A stretch of DNA of 64,000 bases from the NCBI GenBank assembly GCA_036925085.1, contig JAUPFP010000001.1:3846001-3910000 (forward strand). The letters run 5' to 3'. The notes under the pieces were generated by a model. The model searched no databases, was not told the origin of the DNA, and was given only the letters and a program-made list of their open reading frames with translations. Shown here piece by piece: positions 37,088 through 48,328 of the stretch (positions are counted from its first letter, which is position 1; each line of letters starts with the position of its first letter). Both the position numbers and the translations under genes were made by a program. The stretch is from Brachycybe producta. Taxonomy: Eukaryota > Arthropoda > Diplopoda > Playtdesmida > Andrognathidae.

Positions 37088-37388
37088 TAGGGTTCGGATT
37101 TTTATACACTATCAAGCAAATGTTTCTCAATCTGTGGCCCAAGAGCCAATTGTGAAGTAATCATCCTCATTAGAGCATCTGCAATATTATGCGTTTTCTA
37201 ATCAAAAAGGCCTGTTTAGAGGCTAGATGTCTAGTTACTATCAGTTTTCAACTAGATTCCTAGCCTCTTTCAGTGTTTTTTTTTTATTAGAAAAAAATCA
37301 TAATTGTTGATTGATCTACTTCACAATTGGCTCTTGGGCCACAGATTGAGAAACATTTGCTTGATATTGCATAAAAATCCGAGCCCTG
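37088..37388. mobile_element. Family C hAT-like foldback, copy C5
   Basis: TAGGGTTCGGATTTTTATAC ... GCATAAAAATCCGAGCCCTG, flanked by ATAATAAT on both sides, although the surrounding DNA is itself an AAT repeat. Confidence 0.8.
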
Positions 37389-38287
37389 ATAATAATTATT
37401 AATAATAATTGATAATAATAATTAATAATGATAGTAATAATTCTCTATCAAATAAATACACCTTTGGTTAGCTTAAAATGGCCAAAATTACGTTTTCCCA
37501 ATGTCGGAATTACACCGTTGCCCCAACATAGTCGGCTCAATGTTGGGCCAACGTCGATTGCCGCCACCGACCAATTGCCAATGCAACCATACGTTGGGCT
37601 AACGTTGGGTATACGAAATGTGCTACTTGGGTTATTTTTCAAAATGTAAAATATCAACCAACGCCTCTTCTTATCCATAAATGTAGAATTTGATTTGACC
37701 CTGTCACGGTTTTCAATTTTTTTTTTTAAAAAAAAAACAAGATTGTACAAAATGCACTTTCATCTTTTCATTTTAAAAAAAATGTGATGATGGGCAATGA
37801 CAGCAGTTTAAAAAAAAATTGTATTTCTTGTTTGGCAGCCATTTTGGCAGCTTGTTTGGCAGCCATATATAAACATCCCATAACATCCCATAAACATGCA
37901 GAATCCCACACATGTCATTCATTATTAATTTTGGAAACTTTCTACCCCCCCCCCCCAACCTTCAAAGGAATAGCAATAATTATATAGCATATGTCTCACA
38001 AAGTGTTGGCTTTGTAATATTAATAATAATAATAGTCTTATGACAATGAACTTCAAAGTAATAAAAACAAATTCCATCAGTTGATTAACAAACAACTGAT
38101 AATTATAATTAAGAGAAACTCAAGACTACATTCGTGCATCTTATTTCTCAATAAGGATTCTTGTTAAAATCTATAAAAAAAACTGTTGTCTTTTGGGCAC
38201 TTTTAAAGCCAGAGCGCCATTGGCACCAATTAAAATATTTGGGCACAAACTTATTGCAGGAAGTTAGGATGCAATATTTTCCTACAA

Positions 38288-38561
38288 AATTGGTTGCTTG
38301 TAGGTTAAGGCTTAATTGCAGAGAAAAAAAGTCATAAAATTGTGACAGTCATACCTTATGATGTCACTGCTTGTGTGCTTTTGTTTTATGACTGTCATAA
38401 TATGTTGCACTCGAGTCAATTTAAGTCATATGACAATATTTGTCAAATATAATATTTTCTAAATTTGCTTTTGTGACTGTAACACTGTTCCAAGTTTATG
38501 AGCTAGATATGACAGTTTACTGTCATATGACATTCTTATTGCCTTTGTGTAACGAAGCCCC
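38288..38561. mobile_element. Family G MITE, copy 2
   Basis: It shares GGTTGCTTGTAG..TTAATTGCAGA, AAATTGTGACAGTCATAC and GTTTTATGACTGTCATAA with 12751-13110. It ends TGTGTAACGAAGCCCC, the inverse of the other copy's start. Confidence 0.65.
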
Positions 38562-39577
38562 TAGTTTCTTTGTTTCAAGATGGGCTGATTTGGAATTTTA
38601 GCGAATCTTAAACAAAATTCAAAATGGCGTTCTCATTTTTTAAAATGTGGGGTCCAGTTTGGCATTGCACAAGTTAACCACTGGGGCCTTACTGGGGCTC
38701 CACTATGCTCATTGGACATTGGATGCAAATCAGAATTATGTCAAAGCCTACATAGCTTGTATCCTAGCATGTCAGTGACAATCGACATACTGAGCTACCA
38801 GTAATCAATTGCAATTGCAAACAGCTTAACTATTGAGAATATAGTTTTCCAAGGAAGTATTTCTCATTGGCTGGCTTTTGAAAAGCAGCATAAGCTAGGC
38901 TACCAGCCATGTCATCTAGATTTTGATGTATTTCTATCCAAATGTACAGCTTGCAACTTTCATGATTATGAAGTTAATCATCATTTGCAACAATTAAATG
39001 AATTAATTGCAAAGTTAATGAGATAATTTTGTATTTGCGGCGCCACCTGGCGGTCAACACTATTCTCTCTTAAGTTGGATATGTAAAAAATAAAAGAAGG
39101 ATGGGGAAGTGTTATTAAAAATCCATTTCAACTGTATATTGATTAGAAAGACCTCCCATTGCTTTTGATTCCTATTTCATCAGGTTTATACTAGGAAACC
39201 CTACGGGATGTCTCATTAAATACATTAACCGGTCAATCACCTAGCTTCTTAAGGAAACAGCAATTTTCACATTTCTCATCGAATACGAACACGATGATTT
39301 TTTTTATTTTACACAATAATATTTACACAAGTAGCCTATTATTATTTATCATTTATAAATTTATCATTTTGAAAAAAATATTTTTATTGAAAAATTCAAA
39401 TTTTATAATAATTTTTAATATTTTTTTATAGTTTTTTTTACAAATTTTATTATTGTTTAATATTTCTTTTATTGGCGTTATAAAAAATAATATTACTGTC
39501 TTAAAATACTTTTAAAATGTTTTATAATTAACTATTTGCAACAACAAAAAATATGCAAATGAATGAGAACAAACTTA

Positions 39578-39854
39578 TACCTTGTACACATGTGTTTAGG
39601 TGAATTATACGGAATCCAGTTAAGGACATGAACACCAAATAAAAATTGACTTTATTATTAATATTTTAAATTGAAATACTAAATCAATATTTTGTCAATA
39701 TTTTCTATTTTATATTTAAGTATTAACTCAATATTTTCAGATTATTAACTGAATAAATTGAATTCTACATATTGTTTGTTTGTCCTTCACAAGGCTCTGT
39801 AGAATACATTTATTATTTAAATGCATTTAAATTATCAGGTGTGTGTACTAGGTA
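39578..39854. mobile_element. Family B PIF/Harbinger-like MITE, copy B6
   Basis: TACCTTGTACACATGTG ... GTGTGTGTACTAGGTA, with flanks TTA and TAA. It is shortened near the left end compared with B4. Confidence 0.75.
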
Positions 39855-40124
39855 TAAGAAAGTGGTTTAGACATTACGGAGTAGAAGAGTAATTAAATTA
39901 CTTTCAATGGGATGTTTTCGTGTCTGACATTTTTATAAATTAAACTTTTTATGACAATTTTAAAATTCATCATTTACATTTTTCACAATTTTAAGTTGGA
40001 TAATGATTAATTTCACAAATTGTCATGAAATTATTTTTAATTATATTAACACAAAATGTCTTTTTAAGTGAATTCAGTTCACGACAATTAGGCCCCTTAC
40101 TCTTCTAAGAAGAAAAAAATCAAA

Positions 40125-40370
40125 GTGTTTTAGAAACTAGAATAGTCGGTGATAATGCTAAAAGTGTTTTTTTATTATAATGCTATCTTTGAAAAATAAA
40201 CTTTTTATGACAGGTTTTGAAAAAAAGTGCGAAAATAGTTTTTCATGAAATGTCAATGAAAAGTCTAAATTTAAAACTGAGCTATAAAATGGTTTATTTT
40301 GTAAGATATTGCAATGAAAAAACGTTTAGCATAATCTTTTACTATTCTAGTTTTGAAAACAATTTCAATT
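40125..40370. repeat. Family D copy
   Basis: GTGTTTTAGAAACTAGAATAG at the left, then GAAAAATAAACTTTTTATGACAG. The right end is GGTTTATTTTGTAAGATATT..TACTATTCTAGTTTTGAAAAC. Confidence 0.65.
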
Positions 40371-41265
40371 TTTCCATAATGTAAGTTATCTTAAAAAGGT
40401 TCGCTTGACATTTTTTAGTCCACATTTTACCAAAAAAAAAAAATCTATGAAGCATTGCAGCAGTACCATCTGGTGGAACAAAAAAAAATATCTATTCAGC
40501 CACCTTAAAATAGAATTTACATTTGTATTTGAAACAAATACTCTGCAGGCAGTCGAGAAGGCCTGTGGCAGAGGGTCAACCAATTGCAGCCTGCAAAATG
40601 CATTGTATGAAATACTTGTTCAGAGGGGTGGGGTTAAAATTCAAGTTCAAGTTTAATTCTTGAATTTGGGCCTAAAGTACTTACTTCCAGATTTGCCTGA
40701 GAAGATTTCGTAATGAGTCGTAAAATGAGGTAACAAAAAAAAGAACTAAGGGATTTTTCGGCTAAAATTAACAAAAACCTGTTATAGTTTATATTTTTCT
40801 TAAATTTATGCACATAAATTTCATTTTATGAGCAACTTATCTTAAAAAAGTTATTTCATCAACTGAAACTTTTTTAAAACTTTTTTCTCCATAAATTTTA
40901 TGTTAAAAAAAAACACAAAAACCAAAGAAACAAGTAATTTATTTATTTAATGATCACATTTTGTGTCTTTTTATAACCATTTCAACAAATTGAAACAATA
41001 ACAACAACAAAAATAGTGAAAGTAAATTAGTTTTAAGCATATTCGCCTATTATTCTAGTTTCTAACAAACTTTCTTGAATTTTAAAATTACTGCTTGTTC
41101 ACCTTTAAAGTGAAAAAAACCTAAACAATTTGACCATTTTTTAAACTGCAATAAAACGTTTATTTTGAAAGTTATCGTCGTGAAAATACATTTAGCATTT
41201 CGAATATTATTCTAGTTTCTAACAAACTTTCTTGAATTTTAAAATTACTGCTGGTTCGCATTTAA

Positions 41266-42166
41266 GAGCCTAGATACATCGTTTAGTTCAAAATTTCTCC
41301 GAATGTAGGCGCTGCGATCGTTGTTGATTGAAAAACGGTTTTTTAACGTTTTTTCTCCCTGTTCGAAGTCACATAATAATTAATAGAAAAATAATTTCGC
41401 GTGCTAACCTTATAAAAAGGAAACACCGTGAAGCCAATAGATTAATGTACGTGCTAATTTTTGTGTGATTGTTCTAAGTCGTTTTTAATGGGAGTTCTTC
41501 AAATGTTTGTGGGACGATTTTTTGCTCCTATGGGACTTAACATGGAGTTAAAAAACTTAAGATTTTAAATGTTATTTAAAAATAGAAAGCCCTTTTAAAA
41601 TTTAGAAAAAGAAAGAACCCTGAGGACAATAAACACGTGTAAGTACGTGCTAATTTTTCTGATTGCTCGAAATCATTTTTAATGAGAGTTCTCTTAACTT
41701 TTGTGGGACGGTGTTTTAGTCCTATGGGACTTAATATGGAGTTAAAAAACGTACGATTTTAAACGTTATTAAAAAATAGAAGGACCTTTTCAAAATTTAG
41801 AAAAAAGAAACATCGTGAAGCCAATACATGAAAGTATGTGCTAATTATTTTGTTATTTTTCTAAATTGTTTTTAACGAGAGTTTTTCAAATGTTTGTGGG
41901 ACGGTTTTGGGGCCAATGGGATTTAACATGGGGTTGAAAAAACGAACGACTTTGAACCTTGTTTAAAAATAGAAGGACCTTTTCAAAAATTACATAAATC
42001 GAGCACGTGAAGAACAATACTTTTCATTGCATTTTGCGCTTTACTGTATTTTAATTGAGCGATTGTGAGGCGATTTCTTGCAGTTTTAGTTAACACCATA
42101 TAAGAACACTCATTTGTCTCGTTGTCGTCTGCTCAAAACAACAAGATGGCGGTGTATCTAGAAAAA
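41266..42166. repeat. Inverted-repeat element with three internal units of about 190 bp
   Basis: It begins TAAGAGCCTAGATACATCG and ends near GGCGGTGTATCTAG. Inside are three diverged copies (starting about 41447, 41640, 41835) of ACGTGCTAATTTTT..GTTTTTAATGGGAG..TGTGGGACG..CCTATGGGACTTAACATGGA. A relative at 61795-62420 has a single internal unit. Confidence 0.65.
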
Positions 42167-42929
42167 AAAAACTGAATAATATGTCCATTTTAAAATTACA
42201 ATAAAACGTTTATTTTGAAAGATATCCTTTTTAAAATACATTTAGCATTTCACCTATTCTAGTTTCTAACAAACTTTATTACATATTAAAGTTACTGCTG
42301 GTTCACCTTTAAAGTGAAAAAAATTGAACATATTGTCCATTTTTTAAACTGCAATAAAAAGTTTATTTTGAAAGATATCCTTTTGAAAATACATTTAGCA
42401 TTTCACCTATTATTCTAATTTCGAACAAACGTATATTTTTGTTAATTAAAGTTTTTTTTAAATTAACTTTATTACAATTTTATAAAAAATTACTGCTGGG
42501 TCACCTTAAAGTGACTACAAAAAAAATCGTCATTTTTAAAAAAAAAACATAAAACGTTTATTTTGAAAGTTTATCATTTCATCTTCTATTATAGTTTTTC
42601 TCTTTGAATGAAGGAGTCATTTCCGTTCACAACAAAATTGTGCAAAACGACAAATAAACATGTACAGTGCTGCCATCTTCCGAAGATAAACAAAAACATT
42701 TATGATGTTTTCATTCATCATATTTCGTTGTTTTTCTGTTAAATTTTCAAAATTGTCATAAAAAGTTTAATTTTTAATAATATCAACATAAGAATTCCCC
42801 TTAAATGATTCATTTCATTAATAAATTTTACTCTTCTAGTTTCTAAAACGCTTCTGAAACAATAAAAAACAACAAAGAATTCTAGTCCTTTGTTTTTTTC
42901 CTAATTTACATATCTTGTTATGGTTACTT

Positions 42930-43135
42930 ACAGGCAATTAGAAATCGGGACGAACAAAAGTTGGTTCCGCTCTTTTTATGACGACCGGCAACTTCTAATT
43001 GGTTTGTTGTGTGGTTCGACGTTGAAAAGGGTGGAGCATGTGACGTCAGACTACATAACCAACCAATTAGAAGTTGCCGGTCGTCATAGAAAGGGAGGAG
43101 CCAACTTGTGTTCGTCCCGATTTCTAAATGCCTGT
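42930..43135. mobile_element. Family A Mutator-like MITE, copy A5 with 9-bp TSD
   Basis: ACAGGCAATTAGAAATCGGG ... TTTCTAAATGCCTGT, flanked exactly by TGGTTACTT on both sides (42921-42929 and 43136-43144). Confidence 0.92.
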
Positions 43136-43385
43136 TGGTTACTTAGGTTAAAATTCAAGAGAAAAAATTATGTTTATTTAAAATTTCAACTTAAACTCTT
43201 TACACAAAGGTTCCAACCATAGAAAAAAAAATAGTTTTATTAATCACCCTTGAAGAGGATATATCTATGTGTGTACCCTGTTTAGAGAGTTCAAGTGATT
43301 AATTTCAATCTTGAATTTGTGCCTTCTTAGAATCAGAAGAACTCTAGCGACGCCTAGCATGTGCTATATTAAGCTTTATAGAAAG

Positions 43386-43590
43386 ACAGGCAATTAGAAA
43401 ACGGGACGAACAGAAGTTGGCTGCGCCCTTTTTATGACGAAAGCAACTTCTAATTGGTTGGTTATGTAGTCTGACGTCACATGCTCCGCTCTTTTTACTG
43501 TCGAGTCACACAACAAACCAATTAGAAGTTACGGTTCGTCATAAAAAGGGCGGAGCCAACTTCTGTTCGTCCCGTTTTCTAAATGCCTGT
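43386..43590. mobile_element. Family A Mutator-like MITE, copy A6 with 9-bp TSD
   Basis: ACAGGCAATTAGAAAACGGG ... GTTTTCTAAATGCCTGT, flanked by TATAGAAAG on both sides. It lies about 300 bp upstream of the Lachesin start codon, so it may touch the promoter. Confidence 0.92.
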
Positions 43591-43898
43591 TATAGAAAGA
43601 GGCTATTTGTTATTGTAAGAGAGGCTACATTGTGCACATTGAGAATATACAAGTAGCTAGCCTCTTTCTAGAGGTGCTTATTTACTAATATAATGCGGAG
43701 TAATTGCGTATGAATACAATTTGGAAGTGACCTCATTACGCCTGTGATTCACCTGTTGTGGGGAATATATTTTTTTTTACTTGCGAGATCCAGGTGCGGA
43801 AAATAAACCCTGGAATTCCTTCTCGGTTTTGAAAAAAAAAGGTGGTTTTTTAAACCCGCGATTTATTTTATTTCTGATCGCAAAATTAGCCTCTAAAG

Positions 43899-46800
43899 AT
43901 GCATCGAATTATTATTGTAACGTTTATTATTGGATTTCTGGCTGTTTTTAGTAAGTACCTGTGTTCTTTTGTTTTACTTTTTTACCCGAAATTCCTAGGG
44001 ATTTTTTTTAAATGGGGAAGGAGACAAAAAAAAAGGGAGTGGCGCACGCGCACACACACCCTCACTGTTTGTTTGCGTTTTTACCTACGGGCGCCTTGAT
44101 TTTAACCTTTAAAATTTTAACCCCTTTGAAGCGCCTGAAGAAGGTCACGTGACGGGCGTGCGCGTAATTCGATTAATTATTGATAAAATTTACTGTTTTA
44201 TTTTGATAAAAAAGGATAATAAACAGGGTGGTTACCATACTGAGTGTATCATAATTTGCCGCCATTGTTTTTTTGTTTTGTTTTTTTTTGAGAAAAAAAT
44301 TTTTTTCATCAAAAATGTGAACAAATTCGTTAGATTTTTAGTGATTATGTTTGTAGATTTTATATTTCTTTTAAGTAAAATATAAATTTTATTGTTTTCT
44401 TACAATAAAAGCGAGAAATATGTAGAAAAATGCGAGAAATTTGACAAAAAATGTGATTAAAAATGGTTGAAAATTTTGAATTTTTTTTTCACCCTGTAGT
44501 TTTGTGCGCCATCTAGTGGTTGCAAAAGAAAACTAGGCATGTTTTTATTTGTTTAAAATGTTGATTCATTATAAAAATAAATAGGCTTAAACTATTTCAA
44601 AAAAGAAATTTTAAAGAATATATTTATTATATTTGTTAGAAAACTAGAATAGTAATTTAATGGATTAGTTATTTTTTACGAGGATATCGTTCAAAATAAA
44701 CTTTTTTTTATGATAATTGTTTTCAAAAATAACTTAAGCTGAAGAACTTGAAAGTTTGTTAAAAACTAGAAGAGTAAATGAAACTGTTGAATATAATTTC
44801 CATATTTGCTAGGAAACTAGAATAGTAATTTAATGGATTAAAGTTTATTTTATGAGGATATCTTTCAAAATAAACTTTTTATGACAACTTTTTAAAAAAA
44901 AAATTGTTAAAAAAAACTTTTGATTTTAAAAAATAACTTAAAAGAGAAATGGAGAGTTTGTTAGAAACTAGAAGAGTAAATAAGTGTTGAAATATGATTT
45001 GATGACATTATTGAATTTGGCGATTTTGAGTTCGTTGTTCAAATCACTAAATTTTTTGTGTCTTTATTTTAATTTAATGATTTGTATCCGTTTTAAAACT
45101 CGTTTAACTCCAATGAAATTCAATTGAATTTAAATGGTTTTATTGAACAGCTGATTTTTTGTCGGATTCTGTTTATTCTACTTTTCAGAAAGAGAGAGAG
45201 AGAGAGAGAGAAAACACTAAAGCGAAATTGAAAGTGGGTTAGAAACTAGAACGGGTAACTGACTCACTTTCATCAGTCCGTGTTTATATCTTTCAAAATA
45301 AACTTTTTTATAGACGAAAATTTTAAAATTGGATCAGAAAAAGTTTATTTTAAAAAATAATTTAACCCTTTCTAGTTTCTAAAACACTTTCAAGTTTTTG
45401 TCTTTCAGAAAAGCAAAAAAATGAAAAAGAAACTTGAATGTGTTTTAGAAACTAGAAAGGGTAACATTTTTTTAAAAAATTTAAAAAAAAATTTAAAAAA
45501 AAAATGTTACCCTTTCTAGTTTCTAAAACACATTCAAGTTTCTTTTTCATTTTTCAGGTTATTTTCACGTTTTTGATATCTTTCAAAATAAACGTTTTTA
45601 CAGAACAAATTTTAAAATTGGATCATAAAAAGTTTATTTTAAAAAAATAATCAACGTGAGATTACTTTTAGGTGAATGAGCGACCCTTCTAGTTTCTAAA
45701 ACACTTTCAAGTTTCTGTCTTTCAGAAGAGCAAAAAATGAAAAGAAACTTGAAAGCGATTTAGAAACTAGAAAGGGTAACTCAATCGCTTAAGGTTATTT
45801 TCACGTTTGATATCTTTCAAAATAAACTTTTTTAAAGAAGAAATTTAAAAAAAAATATTTTGCTTTAAGTTTATTTTCAAACTTACACAAAAAGTTTATT
45901 TTAAAAGATATCAAACATGCCCTGAAGTGATTGAACTATATACCCTTCTAGTTTCTAAAACATTTTTTCTAGTTTTTTTTTAAAAAAAAAATTCTCGTCT
46001 TAAAAACTGAAGAATAACTTGAATTTCAATTGAAGGGCGCCTTAAATATAAAAAATAGAAGTGGGACGAATCCTAAATTTTCTCGAATCCGGATCGTGAA
46101 AGGTTCTCGAATCTTCCGAATCTCGAATCTCTCATATAAGAATCCTATATTATTCATTAAGAGGATATTAAATTATTAATAATAAACGGAAAAATCTGGC
46201 ACTCAGTGTCACCACAAGGTGATATTCGTGACCCGGATACCACCGAAGTTGCAACAATCGCCGGTTATTTTTTTGTTATTCAACGCTTCTATTGGACGGT
46301 CAATGGAGTTGAAACTAATTTTACCAAAGATTTATCAGTTTTTTTAAGGTTACGATTCGAAAAAGACGAAAAAAGCGCGATGATTCGAAGTATTCGAATC
46401 TTTTCCCAAGATTCGAGGATTCGAATTGCCCATCCCTACTAAAAAAAAAAGGACCTTTAAAAAATACACCTGAAAATTCATTCAATAATATTTTTTTCTA
46501 GTCTCTTTAAAAAAAACGTCTTTGTTTCTTCTTCCCCCTCCTCCTTTTGAAAACACACCTGGAGCCCCTCCTCCTCGTCTCCCCTCTTAAGTCCTCCCTC
46601 TATTTTTAGAGGGGATTTAAAACCGGATTATGATTTTTTTTTTTTTTTTTTTTTTTTCATTCAAAAAAATCAGCATTACAATTGTTGATTTTTGTGTGAG
46701 AAACTTTTCAGTGATTTTTTTTTTTATGAAGAAGTGGTCCTTTGACCTTTTTTATTCAAAAAAAGGAAAAATTGGGGAGAGAATTTTTGAAAAGAAATTT

Positions 46801-48295
46801 GGGAACAAAATGGAAGTTCTTTTGATTCAGTTTTTTTCTCTTTAATTTTCTTTTCTTTCTGAAAAGAGGTAGTAGAATCACAAATAATAAGAAAAACCAA
46901 GTTTAGTACAGGCAATTAGAAAACGGGATGAACAGAAGTTGGCTCCGCCCCTTTTTATGACAAAAGCAACTTCTAATTGGTTGGTTATGTAGTCTGACGT
47001 CACATGCTCCGCCTTTTTCAACGTTGAACCACACAACAAACCAGTTAGAAGTTTCCGGTCGTTATAAAAAGGGCGGAGCCAACTTCTGTTTGTCCCGTTT
47101 TCTAATTGCCTGTAGTTTAGTCTGGATCACACATGCGGAAAAAAAAGCAGAAAGAAGTTTCTGCTTTCTGACTACTTTCTGATGGTTTCTGAACTCTTTA
47201 ATTAGAAGAGCAAAATTAAGAGAAACTAGAAAGTGTTTTAAAAAACTAGAAGGGTAGCTTGTAATCACTTAAGGGTTTTATTTTCACGTTTGGTATCTTT
47301 CAAAATAAACTTTTTATAGAAGAAAAAATTAAATATTTTCAGCTTATAAAAAGTCAGGAACAATTTTCAAACTTGCCTAAAAAGCTTATTTTGAAAGCTA
47401 TCAATGCGAAAATATACCCTCTTAAGTGATTAAGCTTTTAGCCCTTCTAGTTTCTATAAACATTTTTGCTATTCTATCAAAGAGAGTTCGAAGGGCGCCA
47501 TTTATGCTTTAAAACCACCTTAATCCACTTTCGAATCATAAATGGTTTGGCATTTAGAAAAAAAGTTGTCTCACGTCATTATCCTAACAACAGAAATATC
47601 TGCATGAAAAAGATTAGCTTAGGCTAAATTCTTAAGTCTAGGCTTAAGTCTGGACTTAACTCTTGAATTCTAGCCAAAAATGCAAAGTTTACATAATTAT
47701 CAGCTTGAAAAAATTTTCATTTTTTTTTTTTTTGTAAATTTTTCAAGATTGGGGTTTAACCCTGGTCTTGTCTGTTTTAAGCCTGGACTTAAGTCTGGTT
47801 TAAGTCTGAAATTAAGTCTGGTTTAAGTCTTAAATGGAGCCTGGTTTAAGTCTGAAATGGATTCTGGTTTAAGTCTGAAATGGATTCTGGTTTAAGTCTG
47901 GACTTGAGTCTGGTTTGAGCTAGCTGGACTTGAGTCTGGTTTGAGTCTGGTTTGAGTCTGGTTTGAGCTAGTTGGACTTGAGTCTGGTTTGAGCTAGTTG
48001 GACTTGAGTCTGGTTTAATCTTGACTTAAAAATTGGTCAACTCTTGAATTCTAGCCTAAACTGCAGAGTTCGACGTTTTTCGTAATCTTGTTTTGTAATC
48101 GTTCTCTACTTTGAACGTATTTTTCAGGCAACGGTCAACGTAATCCGACCATTTCGTACATATCGCGAGAACAGATCATGAATATCGGTGGAACGGTTAA
48201 TCTGGAATGTTCCGTTCAGTACGGTCAAGATTATCCGGTAAAAGGAGTCTACGAAACCTCTCGTCTTTTGAGTTAATCGAAAGGATTTCGATTCC

Positions 48296-48328
<33 letters not shown>

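Larger units (their letters stand above)
34370..43898. other. Gene-free interval between PAN-ZP and Lachesin
   Basis: 9.5 kb with no exon I can support. Beyond the elements listed separately it holds a (GGT)n tract (34430-34450), AT-rich AACTAGTTTAACTA-like simple sequence (34970-35350), and a CAACGTTGGGCCAACG-containing fragment near 37500-37620 that looks like another small repeat. The stretch 38600-39570 and the flank just before Lachesin show nothing recognised. Confidence 0.5.
43951..48127. other. Lachesin intron 1, repeats only
   Basis: 4.2 kb containing family D copies (44635-45990, 47200-47470), hAT-like E2, MITE A7, a (GA)n tract at about 45188-45211 and the AGTCTGGTTT minisatellite. 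No additional exon recognised. Confidence 0.65.

Noticed and set aside
42920-43222. Repeated similar peptides (also 10996, 54318, 54766) suggesting a small gene family
   Set aside because: They are all translations of family A MITEs, sharing the same inverted-repeat DNA.
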